Positions 7,995 to 17,292 of a stretch of DNA of 64,000 bases are shown in pieces. Numbering within the stretch: the first letter of the stretch is position 1; every line of letters begins with the position of its first letter. The notes beneath the pieces were generated by a model. That model had not been told where the DNA came from. It did not search any database and saw nothing but the letters and a program-made list of their open reading frames with translations. The translations under genes were made by a program, and so were the position numbers. This stretch comes from JANXVR01 sp034667405 (GTDB lineage: Bacteria; Actinomycetota; UBA4738; HRBIN12): the NCBI GenBank assembly GCA_034667405.1, contig JAXDJX010000003.1, forward strand, positions 1 to 64,000, read 5' to 3'.

Positions 7995-10316
7995 ATGCCC
8001 CATCTGATGAGAACCCGACCTGACCGTTGGCTCCTGCTTGCCGGCGTCGCCGCCGTCGCCGCGTACCTGCTCGTCGTCCAGCCTGGGACCGTCCAGCTGC
8101 TCTTCTATGACGGGATCGGGCTCGTGGCCGTCATCGCCATGCTGGTCGGTATCCACCGGAACGCACCATCGGCCGCCAAACCGTGGATCCTCACCGCGGG
8201 CGGTTTGGGGCTGTTCGTCGCCGGCGACTTCGGCTACTCCTTCTACACGATCGTCCTTCACGTGCCCGCACCGGGAGCGTCCATCGTGGACGTCTTCTAC
8301 CTGGGGGGCTATCTGATGCTGGCGCTGGGATGCGCCGCCTTCATGCGTAGTCTGGGTGGCAAGGACCGGGATGCGTTCCTCGACGCCGGTATCACCACGA
8401 TCGGGGGCGCCATCATCATGTGGGCGCTCGTGCAGGCCGCTGGCGTCCCATCGACGGGACCGGTCATCGGCAGGATCGTCCTGGCCGCCTACCCGGTGTG
8501 CGACGTCGTGCTCCTGGCGATGTTGGTTCGTCTCGCACTCGTTCCGGCAGTGCGGTCGGGGGCGTTCTGGCTCGTGATCATGGGCTTCTCGTTCCTGCTT
8601 CTGGGCGACCTGGTGTACGCCCTCCTGGCGCAGGGTGATTATCAGGCAGCTGGTCTTCTGGATGCGACGTGGTTGCTGAGTTACCTGGCGTTCGGCGTCG
8701 CGAGCCTCCATCCGCAGATGGGACGCATGATCGAAGCCAAGATCTCCGGCGGTCCGCAGCCGCTCGGCTGGCGCCGCATCCTCCTGATCGGGACGGCCCT
8801 CTTGGTAGGACCCGCCGTCACGTTGATCCGTGATTGGGGGTCGACCGGGAGTGGGTCGGCGCCCCTCGCCGTTGCCTCGGCCCTCATCGCCGTCCTGGTG
8901 CTGTGGAGGATCACCCGGGCCACGCGCGAGCGCCAGCATGCGGAGATCCAGCTCAGGTTCATGGCCCTGCACGATGAACTCACGCATTTGCCGAACCGAG
9001 CGCTACTCCGCGAGCGGCTCGAACTCGCACTGGCCAGAGCTCGCCGGGCCGAAGGCATGGTTGCCGTGATCTTCCTCGACCTTGACGGCTTCAAGCACGT
9101 GAACGACGGTCTCGGCCACGACGTCGGAGACCAGTTGTTAGGGCAGGCAGCGGTTCGTCTCTCCGAGGCTGTCCGCCCCACGGATACGGTGGCTCGATTC
9201 GGCGGCGACGAGTTCGTCGTCCTAGCTGACGATGTCGGTTCTCATGAAGGCGCCCGCGCACTGGCTGAGCGCCTTCGTATCTCCCTCGCCACCCCTTTCC
9301 ACCTGGCCGGTCAGGAAGTGTTCGTCTCGGCGAGCCTAGGGATCGCCATCGCGGACGAACCGGACGTCTCTCCCGAGGCCCTGCTCCAACACGCCGATGC
9401 CGCGATGTATCGAGCGAAGGACGCTGGGCGTGACCGCGTCGAGTTCTTCGACGAACAGATGCAGGAAGCCGTGACCACCCACCTCGCTCTCTCCGGCGAT
9501 CTCCACACTGCCCTCGATCGTGACGAACTGCTCCTGCACTACCAACCCATCATCGATCTCCGAACCGACCAGTTGGTGGGCACAGAGGCGCTCATCCGAT
9601 GGCAGCACCCGCTACGCGGCCCAGTGTCACCCGAGAGATTCATCCCGATCGCAGAATCGAGCGGACTCATCGTCCCGATCGGACGTTGGGCAATGGAAAC
9701 CGCGTTCGACCAGCTGGTGGATTGGCAGCGGTCAGACGATCGATTCAGCGAGATGGAGATCGCGGTCAACGTTTCCGCCGTCCAGCTCCTTCGACCGAAC
9801 TTCGCTCGTGATGTACGCGACGCGCTTTCCAACGCTGGGCTCGATCCGCGGTTCGTGGTTCTGGAGATCACAGAAGGGGTTCTCCTGGACGATCGGCTCG
9901 AAGCGCTCCACGCCGTGCGTCAGCTGAAGGAGATCGGTGTTCGGATCGCGTTGGACGACTTCGGGACAGGGTTCTCTTCCCTGAGCTATCTCCTCCAGTT
10001 CCCGGTCGACATCCTGAAGATCGATATCTCGTTCGTCAGGGGGCTCGGGATCGACACCGAGGCAACCGCCATCGTTGGCTCGGTGATAGCTCTGGGACGG
10101 ACGCTGGGGCTCTCGGTCGTCGCTGAGGGCGTCGAAACCGAAGAGCAGTTCCAACATCTCAAGCGGATGGGCTGTCCTTTGGCACAGGGCTACTACATCG
10201 GCCGACCGGTTTCCCCCGAGGTCGTCGCGGATAGCGCCGACGCCTGGAACAACACGACGAGCGGACTCACCGTTGCAGATATCGTCCTCGCGGAGGCGGC
10301 AGGTAGCTGGCGATGA
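7995..10316 (+). CDS. Membrane-bound GGDEF-EAL protein (c-di-GMP synthesis and breakdown)
   Basis: A 773-residue protein. Residues about 12-310 contain eight or more hydrophobic helices forming a membrane sensor. A GGDEF domain (about 325-490) starts HDELTHLPNR and has an intact GGDEF active site near residue 403, with an RPTD inhibitory I-site five residues upstream. An EAL domain (about 500-755) keeps TEALIRW, AVNVSAVQL, LEITEGVLL, DDFGTGFSS, ILKIDISFV and VVAEGVET, so the metal and base residues are present. Both cyclase and phosphodiesterase activities are therefore plausible. The signal is unknown. The gene is a single unit, convergent with the 10324 gene (7 bp between stops). Confidence 0.95.
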   Translation: MPHLMRTRPDRWLLLAGVAAVAAYLLVVQPGTVQLLFYDGIGLVAVIAMLVGIHRNAPSAAKPWILTAGGLGLFVAGDFGYSFYTIVLHVPAPGASIVDVFYLGGYLMLALGCAAFMRSLGGKDRDAFLDAGITTIGGAIIMWALVQAAGVPSTGPVIGRIVLAAYPVCDVVLLAMLVRLALVPAVRSGAFWLVIMGFSFLLLGDLVYALLAQGDYQAAGLLDATWLLSYLAFGVASLHPQMGRMIEAKISGGPQPLGWRRILLIGTALLVGPAVTLIRDWGSTGSGSAPLAVASALIAVLVLWRITRATRERQHAEIQLRFMALHDELTHLPNRALLRERLELALARARRAEGMVAVIFLDLDGFKHVNDGLGHDVGDQLLGQAAVRLSEAVRPTDTVARFGGDEFVVLADDVGSHEGARALAERLRISLATPFHLAGQEVFVSASLGIAIADEPDVSPEALLQHADAAMYRAKDAGRDRVEFFDEQMQEAVTTHLALSGDLHTALDRDELLLHYQPIIDLRTDQLVGTEALIRWQHPLRGPVSPERFIPIAESSGLIVPIGRWAMETAFDQLVDWQRSDDRFSEMEIAVNVSAVQLLRPNFARDVRDALSNAGLDPRFVVLEITEGVLLDDRLEALHAVRQLKEIGVRIALDDFGTGFSSLSYLLQFPVDILKIDISFVRGLGIDTEATAIVGSVIALGRTLGLSVVAEGVETEEQFQHLKRMGCPLAQGYYIGRPVSPEVVADSADAWNNTTSGLTVADIVLAEAAGSWR

Positions 10317-10323
10317 ACCGGCG

Positions 10324-10908
10324 TCAGGCGTTCGAAGCGCCGTTGTCGGCGATCGTCGAACTCGCCTGACTGGCAGCGTCTTTGGCGGTTGAGCCCACCT
10401 GCCCGATCTTGTCCTTCGCGACGCTCCCGGCCCGGGTCGCCGCGGTCCTTGCGGCCTCGCCCGCACGGGTAGCCGCATCCTTCACAGCGCTTCCCGCGCG
10501 ATCGGTGGCCCGCTCCGCCTTCACACCGGCAACGGCCACGGTCTCGGCCGCCCGGTCGCGCATCTCGCTCGGAGCAGCCCAGCCCTCGTCGGAGCGTCGC
10601 TTGAACCAACTACGGATCTGTTCGTAGCGCTCCCGCCCTGCCGCAGAACCTGCGACGTACGCACCTCCGGCCGCCATCACCAGTGTGAACACGCGACGCA
10701 CACGATGAGGCTTCGGCTCGCTGATCGCCTCAGTCACCTGTCGCACCGTTGCCCGCTCTTGGTCCAGCTGGTCGCGGAGGACGTGATTCTCATCCTTCAG
10801 CGCGGTGAGATCGGACTCTGTGCGTTCCAGCCTCGACTCGAGACGGTTGCGTCGAACGGAATCGCGCATCTCGTCGGTCTTTTCCATCGTCTTCTCCACG
10901 ATGCCCAT
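10324..10908 (-). CDS. Coiled-coil membrane protein with Ala-rich repeats, YtxH-like
   Basis: A 194-residue protein. Residues 1-60 are charged and heptad-like, predicting a coiled coil. RRVFTLVMAAGGAYVAGSAAGRERYEQI (about 68-95, quoted here in pieces: VFTLVMAAGGAYVAGSAAG) is one membrane segment, and the G-R-E-R-Y motif resembles YtxH-type proteins. The C-terminal 90 residues are low-complexity repeats of Ala, Lys, Thr and Asp (DAATRAGEAA, TAATRAGSVAKD, STAKDAASQA), like LEA or apolipoprotein-type amphipathic helices. A stress or envelope role is possible, but the function is unknown. No catalytic motif is seen. Confidence 0.75.
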   Translation of the reverse strand: MGIVEKTMEKTDEMRDSVRRNRLESRLERTESDLTALKDENHVLRDQLDQERATVRQVTEAISEPKPHRVRRVFTLVMAAGGAYVAGSAAGRERYEQIRSWFKRRSDEGWAAPSEMRDRAAETVAVAGVKAERATDRAGSAVKDAATRAGEAARTAATRAGSVAKDKIGQVGSTAKDAASQASSTIADNGASNA

Positions 10909-10981
10909 GCGTCTCCTTCCGTTGCTTGCATGGCGTCATACCCCGCTGACACTGACCTGAAACCGCCGCATCCAAGATGGG

Positions 10982-11344
10982 TTAGGGCGAGGAAGTCATG
11001 GGCGCGGGCGTGTGGGCGTGCGGGGGCGAAGGTGCCGGATCCAGCCCGACGTCAGTGTCGGACACCAACCGGGCGACGATCTCACCCGGCAGATCTTCCT
11101 GCTCTCGGGTTTCAGCCTCTTCCTGTTGCTTCACCTCGACACGGGCGGCTTGCCAGGCGGACCAATGGCCCGACACCAGAGCCCAAAGAGACAGGGCCGC
11201 AACGTAGGTGACGCTGCTGATCCAGTGGGTGACCATGCTGATCGGAATCATTACGAGCCAGAAGATGGTGAGCCATCCGTTCACCTTGCGCATGAACACC
11301 GGGTCGCCTTGCACCGAGGTCCAGAGGGACTTCATCGCGGACAT
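10982..11344 (-). CDS. Small membrane protein with two transmembrane helices
   Basis: A 120-residue protein from the ATG at 11344, chosen because a GGAGGAGG ribosome site lies directly upstream; the frame is open for eight more codons. Two hydrophobic helices (WLTIFWLVMIPISMVTHWI and VTYVAALSLWALVSG, about 24-60) are followed by a charged tail with KQQEEAETREQEDLPGE and a Pro-rich end. This pattern occurs in many small actinobacterial membrane proteins of unknown role. It lies 73 bp after the coiled-coil gene's start on the same strand, but there is no overlap to prove an operon. Confidence 0.72.
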   Translation of the reverse strand: MSAMKSLWTSVQGDPVFMRKVNGWLTIFWLVMIPISMVTHWISSVTYVAALSLWALVSGHWSAWQAARVEVKQQEEAETREQEDLPGEIVARLVSDTDVGLDPAPSPPHAHTPAPMTSSP

Positions 11345-11443
11345 CCATGCCTCCTCCAACGAGCACACGGCCCACTGCCGCCAGGTGACTCTTCCCGTTG
11401 CGCCCCAAGCTCAAACAGGCTCCACGGGTAATGTTGGGTGCCG

Positions 11444-13408
11444 TTACCTGATGATCCACCCGTCGACGGCCACAGCCGAACCCGAGGCGGAGGGCCGGTG
11501 CGTGCCCGCGACCACCAGGGTCAGCACGTGCGAACCGTCGCTCAGGCCGGCGACCGTTTTCTGTACCGCGTATGTCTGGGTAGGAGCGTAGAGATCGACC
11601 GTTCCGACCGAGACTCCATCCACCACGAGACGGGCCATCCCCATCCCCGGGCCTCGGAGCGTCACCAGCGTTGCGCCCGTTCCCGTGAAATGGAGCGACG
11701 AAGACGCCCCCGCCACGTCGCTCACGACGTAGGAGCCACCGCTCGCCGACACCTGCGCGACCGAACTCCAGGTGCTCGAGGTCGCCCGAGGATCCTTGTG
11801 CAGCACCCCGCCCCACTTGATGGCGTCCACCGCGACCCGCGTGCCGGTGGACTTCGACGAGCCGGTGCCGGTAGCCGTCACGGTGATGGAATGTGCCCCC
11901 GGTCCGAAGCCGTCGAACCGCCGTTCCACGCCGTAATGGGCGGATGGCGCGTAGCCGTTGATCGTCCCTACGCCAACGCCGTCGACTTCGATCGTCGCCT
12001 TCCCCATGGCCGGACCCGTGACCGTGACGAGGGTGACCGCGCCATCTCGGAACGCCAGTGTCGTGGATGCTCCCACGCGATGGTCGGTTCGGTAGGACCC
12101 GCCGAGGGCGCGCCCGTCGCCTTTGGCCCCCCACAGGTAGCCGGTGCCGACTCCATCTTGCTCCAGGCGCTGTGTGGTAGTGAACGTGGCACCAACAACG
12201 CGAGGACCGTTGACGTTGAGCGAGCAACCGCTTCCAAGGCCCGAGCACCCCCCGCTCCACCCGTCGAAAGCCGACGCCGAGTCTGCCGTCGCCGTCAGGT
12301 TGATCGTGCTGCCGGCGGGATACGCGGCGCTACAAGCGTCCGGACAATCCACCCCGGAGGGGAAGGAACTCACCGTACCCGCGCCCGTTCCGGTCACCGA
12401 CACCGTCACCTTGTACCCGAACACCGCCGCAGCAGCGTTCTGCCCGTGAACCGTGACCTCGCACGTGCCCGACGTCCCAGCACCGGCGCATGCGCCGGTC
12501 CACCCGAGCAGCACGGCCCCGGCGTCTGGAGTCGCCGTCAGCGTGAACGCATCTCCCGCGTTCGCCAAGCGGGTGCATCGCGACGATCCTGCACCGCACG
12601 AGATCCCCGAGCCGGTGACGGCGCCGCCCTGCGGGAGAGCCACGGTGAGCGAGGCGATCTGCCCGGTCTTCAGGTCCGTGCCGTTGAACCGATCTCGGTC
12701 GACCGCAGTCGGGATCCCGTGCAACGAGCCCGTGCTCGACCATTGCCAATATGTCCAGCCGCGCGCGTGCCAGTCGCCGGCGGGCACATCGGGTGCGGGA
12801 ACGTTCCAGTTCGCGATCCATAGCGGATAGCCGTGGTCGGCGAACCAGTGCGTGTCGCCCATGTAGGTCCGCCAGAAGTACGGGCTCGCGTACACCATCG
12901 AACGAACCCCGAGCTTGCTGTCCACCCGCTCGACCCACGTCTGCACCCAGTCCTGCAGCTGGTTGACTGAGAGCCCACCGGTCTCCTCGATGTCGAGGGC
13001 CGGGATGAGATCGCCGGCCGAGTTCCTGGCGACCGAGAGGAAATGGTCGGCCTCACTGATCGCATCACCGCTCACCCTGCTGGGCGTCGCGCGATGGTAT
13101 GCCCCGACGATGAACCCCTCGTTGGACGCGCCCGCCAGGTTCGTCGAGTAGGAGGGATCGACGTAGGTCTTGCCTTTCGTGGCACGCATGATGACGAACA
13201 CAACCTTCGTGGGGTCGACGGACGGCCAGTCGATCGTCTCCTGCCATTGCGAGATGTCGATGCCGGGGATCGTCCCCGCTGTTGCGTTCGCTGTTGACGC
13301 GGTGGCCGGCACAACGAGCAGTGGCAACACCAAACCAACGAACGAACGGAACGCGCGTTGCGCGGCACCGCGGGAAGGTCGTGGGGAAGGGGGCCTTGGG
13401 GGGGCCAT
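11444..13408 (-). CDS. Secreted multidomain GH25 muramidase (lysozyme)
   Basis: A 654-residue secreted protein. A signal peptide (about 1-43) precedes a GH25 catalytic domain (about 47-250) with GIDISQWQ, IMRATKG, ALDIEE and YWQWSSTGS, which carry the expected Asp and Glu of the family. It hydrolyses the MurNAc-GlcNAc bond of peptidoglycan. Next come two repeats resembling the Cys-containing InlB B-repeat/bacterial repeat fold (VTLTATPDAGAVLLGWTG-type and TINLTATADSASAFDGWSGG). The C-terminal 230 residues hold two related modules (about 420-530 and 540-650) sharing the pattern VTLVTVTGPAMGKATIEVDG / LVTLRGPGMGMARLVVDG, probably carbohydrate-binding beta-sandwiches. It could be used in wall remodelling or to attack other bacteria. 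Confidence 0.93.
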   Translation of the reverse strand: MAPPRPPSPRPSRGAAQRAFRSFVGLVLPLLVVPATASTANATAGTIPGIDISQWQETIDWPSVDPTKVVFVIMRATKGKTYVDPSYSTNLAGASNEGFIVGAYHRATPSRVSGDAISEADHFLSVARNSAGDLIPALDIEETGGLSVNQLQDWVQTWVERVDSKLGVRSMVYASPYFWRTYMGDTHWFADHGYPLWIANWNVPAPDVPAGDWHARGWTYWQWSSTGSLHGIPTAVDRDRFNGTDLKTGQIASLTVALPQGGAVTGSGISCGAGSSRCTRLANAGDAFTLTATPDAGAVLLGWTGACAGAGTSGTCEVTVHGQNAAAAVFGYKVTVSVTGTGAGTVSSFPSGVDCPDACSAAYPAGSTINLTATADSASAFDGWSGGCSGLGSGCSLNVNGPRVVGATFTTTQRLEQDGVGTGYLWGAKGDGRALGGSYRTDHRVGASTTLAFRDGAVTLVTVTGPAMGKATIEVDGVGVGTINGYAPSAHYGVERRFDGFGPGAHSITVTATGTGSSKSTGTRVAVDAIKWGGVLHKDPRATSSTWSSVAQVSASGGSYVVSDVAGASSSLHFTGTGATLVTLRGPGMGMARLVVDGVSVGTVDLYAPTQTYAVQKTVAGLSDGSHVLTLVVAGTHRPSASGSAVAVDGWIIR

Positions 13409-13438
13409 GCACCTACCTTAGACGACGTCTGGGCAGTC

Positions 13439-15013
13439 TCAGAACGTATCGGGCGGCATCGAGGCAGGTCTGCCGTCGGGATCGACGAAGGCGCGATACA
13501 GCAACCCGGCCCAAGGCCGTTGCCATGCAGAAAGTTCGCGCGGTTGATGGGGACGGATGCGGCCGACAGGGCGATCTCCTCGCTTCCCGTCCTTGTGCCA
13601 CCGATCGAGGGCCTCCGCCGACCGCTTCCATGTCGCGAAATCACCGACGGGGTCGAGGTGACCCGTCCCCACCGCGTCCTCGCCCAGATGCTCCCGCCAC
13701 AAGGTCAGCCGGAGCGCGTGCGCGACCGTTGACTGTTCGTCGCCGGAAGGCTTCGGCTCGCACACGGCCACCGAGAGTTCCGAGTCGTGGGTCCACGAGC
13801 GGAGATTCATGTTGTCCGACCCCAGCACCGCAAGCACATCGTCGATGACGACGGCCTTCGCGTGCACGTAGATCGGGGTTCCGGCTTCGTTCTCGAGATC
13901 GAAGACGGCAACACGATCGGGGTGTCGGCGAGCAAGCAGGTCGAGCATCGCGAGCTGTCCGTATCGGTTCGCGGGGCCGGACAGGAGACCGTTGCGGTCG
14001 GGGAATCGCGGAACCACCACGATGAGGTGGAGCCCGGGCGCGCGTACGAGGGCGCGTTCGTACGCGTGCGCGATCTCCCCGGACCAGAAATATTGATCTT
14101 CCACGTAGATGAGCGACCGAGCCTGCTCCAACGCCTTCAGGTAGAGTCGCGCGATGCTTCGCTCACCCTTCAGCGCGAAGGGATAACCCGGTCGCTTCAC
14201 GGGATAGGTGCGCAATACCTGCACGGCTTGCCCGTCGGTGGTCGATGGCGCCGGGGCGACGGCGGGCAAAGGAGCCGGGAGCCGTGCCTCTCCGGTCTTG
14301 ATCCGACTGAGGACGTGAAAGGGCGATCCACGATGTTCGAGCGGTGTGCGATCGTTCCAGCGTTCGCGGAAGGTCTCAGCAACATCAGCCACAGCGGGAC
14401 CACGGAGCTCCACCTGGATGTCGTGCCATGGCGGCTGCTCCCCGTACTCATCCCCCACCGGAGCCGGTTGTGGATCACCGAGATGCCGGATGTCGTCGCG
14501 CCGCCCATGACAGAGATCGATCCCGCCGACGAATGCGATGTCGTTCTCGGGGGCGTCTGGGTGAAGCAGCAGCACCATCTTCTGGTGGTGCGACCCGCCG
14601 TGGCGGACGCGTTCGTCCAACAGGAGCTGCCCGCCTGCCGCGTTCACGTCAGCAGCCAGGTTGCTCTGCTGGCGCTCGCTGAACCCGAATAGCGCAGGAT
14701 GTGAACGCCACAGCATCCCCCGCACCTGAACTCCCCGGTGACAGGCATCGATCAGGAGGTGGCCGAGCGTGAGGCCATCCGCCGTCAGCTGTTCGTCTTC
14801 GTCTCCCCGCCAGTCGGCGATCCACAGATGGGACCCGGGTCCCAGGGCAGCGACCGCCTCTGCGACCGCATCGAAGTAGTCGGCGCCGTGCACCAGTGGT
14901 CGAACATGATTGCCCGTGGTCCACGCAACGCCGGGCGGCCGCCCGCGGTCGATCGAGGTGGAGTGATTCCCGCGCTCTCGGGTCGAGAGGAACCAGTCGG
15001 AAACGTGCGTCAT
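13439..15013 (-). CDS. Phospholipase D superfamily protein
   Basis: A 524-residue protein with two PLD half-sites. The first is SHHQKMVLL (about 139-147) followed by AFVGGIDLCHGRRDD. The second is YVHAKAVVIDD with LGSDNMNLRSW (about 381-400), a complete HxKx4D. In the first site the usual Asp position is Leu, as I read it. Family members hydrolyse or transfer phosphodiester bonds of phospholipids through a phospho-His. No signal peptide is evident. The start is 9 bp after the stop of the glycoside hydrolase gene, so the two, with the glycosyltransferase upstream, form one transcription unit. Confidence 0.9.
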   Translation of the reverse strand: MTHVSDWFLSTRERGNHSTSIDRGRPPGVAWTTGNHVRPLVHGADYFDAVAEAVAALGPGSHLWIADWRGDEDEQLTADGLTLGHLLIDACHRGVQVRGMLWRSHPALFGFSERQQSNLAADVNAAGGQLLLDERVRHGGSHHQKMVLLLHPDAPENDIAFVGGIDLCHGRRDDIRHLGDPQPAPVGDEYGEQPPWHDIQVELRGPAVADVAETFRERWNDRTPLEHRGSPFHVLSRIKTGEARLPAPLPAVAPAPSTTDGQAVQVLRTYPVKRPGYPFALKGERSIARLYLKALEQARSLIYVEDQYFWSGEIAHAYERALVRAPGLHLIVVVPRFPDRNGLLSGPANRYGQLAMLDLLARRHPDRVAVFDLENEAGTPIYVHAKAVVIDDVLAVLGSDNMNLRSWTHDSELSVAVCEPKPSGDEQSTVAHALRLTLWREHLGEDAVGTGHLDPVGDFATWKRSAEALDRWHKDGKRGDRPVGRIRPHQPRELSAWQRPWAGLLYRAFVDPDGRPASMPPDTF

Positions 15014-15022
15014 GCGCTCACC

Positions 15023-16234
15023 CTACGAAGTCTTGGACCTCGAGAGCGCGAGATACCGTCCGTAGAGCCTGGGGAGCTGGGCGCTCGGACGCTGCCAGTA
15101 CGTCGCGCGATCGATGTCGATCCAGTCCTCGGCGGGAACGGTCACCTGTTCGCGACCAACGAACGCCGAGACCTCCGCGACCGACGGCTTCGCGCTGCCG
15201 CCTGAGCGCCAGAGGCCGAAGGAACGTTCGTGCACCGAATAGTCGAGCGGTGCGGCGGACCACATCGCCGGGTCGTAGTCCGCGTAACACCAGAGCATCG
15301 CCCCGGTGGCTCCCACCTCCCGGAGTCCCTGTAGCACCTCGCGTGTGTAGCGCGCCGCGTCCTCCTCCGCCACCAGGATCGGTGAGCGCACGGCGTCCCG
15401 TTCTCCGGATGGATCACCGGGTCGATAGGTCGGCAGACCGAACTCGGAAAACATGACGTCGCAGCCGTTCCCGAGCCAGCGCGTGATGATGGCGAGGAAA
15501 GGGACGAGCGACGCGTCGGTGCCTCCCTCCGCCCATGGCGCGTAGATGGCATAACCGTGCATGGTGAGGAAGTCGCACGCCTCGGCCACCTCTGCCGGCC
15601 CCAGGTTGCGGTTCTCCTCGAGGTCCTCCATGTGGAGACCGACGGTGACGAGGACGTTCGCGTCCGCCGCCCGGATGCTCTCCGTCATCCGGCCGAGCCA
15701 TCGCCGGCCGCGCGAAGTGTCTGGCGGTATCACGCAGTTCGAGTTCTCGTTGCCCAGGTCCCACGCCAAGAGCGCTTCGTGGCCCGAGAGTGCACCTGCC
15801 GCTTCGCCGGCCAGCAAGGCCTGCGCCTCAACCATCGCTGGGTCCGAATACCAGTTGCGGAGCTTCGCCTCGACGACCTCGCCGCTCGAGACCACGCGGA
15901 ATCGGTCGTCTCGGTCGCTCCCCCCAAGCGCCCAGGCAGGGATCCAGTCGACCCCGCTCATGTGCCCGGTGAACAGGGTCGGCATGATCGCGAGCCCCGC
16001 CCCGGCCGCGGCGTCGGCCACCTGCGTCAGTCGGCCAAGCATCTCGGGATCGACCCTCTGCGGATCGGGCTGGAAGTCCTCCCAAAGGAGGAAGAAGCGA
16101 ACCGAGTCCAGGCCGGCCGCCGCGATCCGCGCGAGATCCTCAGCCACCTCTCCGGCATCGAACCTTGACCACCATCGCATCGCCGTGCGAGCCGGCCAGT
16201 AGTTCACCCCGAGGCGGAAAGGTGGGGACGTCAC
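15023..16234 (-). CDS. Glycoside hydrolase, clan A (GH5-like)
   Basis: A 403-residue (beta/alpha)8-type hydrolase. It starts FRLGVNYWPAR, typical of clan A enzymes acting on beta-glycans. WDLGNENSN (about 160-168) supplies the Asn-Glu acid/base pair and FSEFGLPTY (near 262) the nucleophile Glu. Distant relatives include GH5 mannanases and beta-galactosidase-like proteins. No signal peptide is seen, so it probably acts on intracellular sugar or on a product of the coupled glycosyltransferase. Its ATG overlaps the stop of the 16231 glycosyltransferase by 4 bp. The substrate is not determined. Confidence 0.85.
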   Translation of the reverse strand: MTSPPFRLGVNYWPARTAMRWWSRFDAGEVAEDLARIAAAGLDSVRFFLLWEDFQPDPQRVDPEMLGRLTQVADAAAGAGLAIMPTLFTGHMSGVDWIPAWALGGSDRDDRFRVVSSGEVVEAKLRNWYSDPAMVEAQALLAGEAAGALSGHEALLAWDLGNENSNCVIPPDTSRGRRWLGRMTESIRAADANVLVTVGLHMEDLEENRNLGPAEVAEACDFLTMHGYAIYAPWAEGGTDASLVPFLAIITRWLGNGCDVMFSEFGLPTYRPGDPSGERDAVRSPILVAEEDAARYTREVLQGLREVGATGAMLWCYADYDPAMWSAAPLDYSVHERSFGLWRSGGSAKPSVAEVSAFVGREQVTVPAEDWIDIDRATYWQRPSAQLPRLYGRYLALSRSKTS

Positions 16235-17271
16235 CGGCCCAGGATCTGGCGATAGAGGGCTACATACTCGTCAACCATCCGGCTGACGTCGAACCGCTGC
16301 TCCACCGACGCACGAACCGCCCGGCGATCGAGGCTGCGTACCTCGTCGAGGGCGACGACCGCCTCCGCGTCCGTCGTCACGAGAGATCCGTTCGCGCCGT
16401 GGCGGATCAGCTCGGGCATCGAGCCTCGGTTCGTCGCGATCACCGGGGTGCCGCACGCCATCGCCTCGATCACGCTGAACCCGAACGGCTCATCGAAGTT
16501 GATGAGATGGAGCAGAGCGATCGCATCGCCGAGGAGAACGGCTCGCTGGTCCGGCCCTACGGAGCCCACATAGGTGACGGCCGTCCCGTCCACGCGCGGC
16601 GCGATCAATTCGTCGAAGTAGGCCTGGTCCTGCACGATCCCCGCGATGGTCAGCGGCACGCCGACCGCAGCCGCGACGTCGATGGCCTCGACCACCCCTT
16701 TGTCCGGGTGGATCCGTCCGAAGAAGAGCAGGCGCGCGCTGGGTTGATCGGACAGTGGGAACCGATCCATCTCGATCCCATGGTGGATGGTCGCGGCATA
16801 CCGCAGGCTCGGGTTCCGGTCGGCATCGCTGATGGCGACGTAGTGACCCCGATCGTTGTAGCGCTGGTAGACGGGGAGGATCTTCGGCGAGGAGAACCCA
16901 TGGATCGTGGTCACGACCGGCGTCCGAACCAGTTCGCTGTACGTCAGCGGAAGGAAGTCGAAGCTGTTGTGGATCAGGTCGAACTCGGCGGCGCGTTCGA
17001 AGACGGTTGCGATGTGCAGCGCCTCCCAGACCTTCGGGTCAACCGATTCGTCCTCCGAATACCCGGTCGGCGCGGTTCCGACCAGCGTCGCCTTCGTGAT
17101 TGAGTCCTGGGTCGCGAAGAGCGTGACGTCGACGCCGCGCTGGACGAGCCCCTCCGTGAGCAGCGACACGAACTGCTCCCACGGGCCGTAATGACGCGGT
17201 GGAACGCGCCACGAGATGGGAGCGAGCATCGCAACGCGTAGTTCTTCAGTTGGTGACGGGTGCGTGGACAT
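16231..17271 (-). CDS. GT4 family glycosyltransferase
   Basis: A 346-residue GT-B fold protein. The N-terminal MLAPISWRVPPRHYGPWEQFV is typical of actinobacterial GT4 enzymes, and the C-terminal half has FFGRIHPDKGV (about 180-190) and the EX7E nucleotide-sugar motif in DEPFGFSVIEAMACGTPVIA. It transfers a sugar from an NDP-sugar donor with retention. It heads a coupled three-gene operon with a clan A glycoside hydrolase and a phospholipase D. The start at 17271 lies 57 bp from the divergent ArsR start, so their promoters share that gap. Confidence 0.92.
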   Translation of the reverse strand: MSTHPSPTEELRVAMLAPISWRVPPRHYGPWEQFVSLLTEGLVQRGVDVTLFATQDSITKATLVGTAPTGYSEDESVDPKVWEALHIATVFERAAEFDLIHNSFDFLPLTYSELVRTPVVTTIHGFSSPKILPVYQRYNDRGHYVAISDADRNPSLRYAATIHHGIEMDRFPLSDQPSARLLFFGRIHPDKGVVEAIDVAAAVGVPLTIAGIVQDQAYFDELIAPRVDGTAVTYVGSVGPDQRAVLLGDAIALLHLINFDEPFGFSVIEAMACGTPVIATNRGSMPELIRHGANGSLVTTDAEAVVALDEVRSLDRRAVRASVEQRFDVSRMVDEYVALYRQILGR

Positions 17272-17292
17272 CGGTAACCGAGTATCTCCGAC

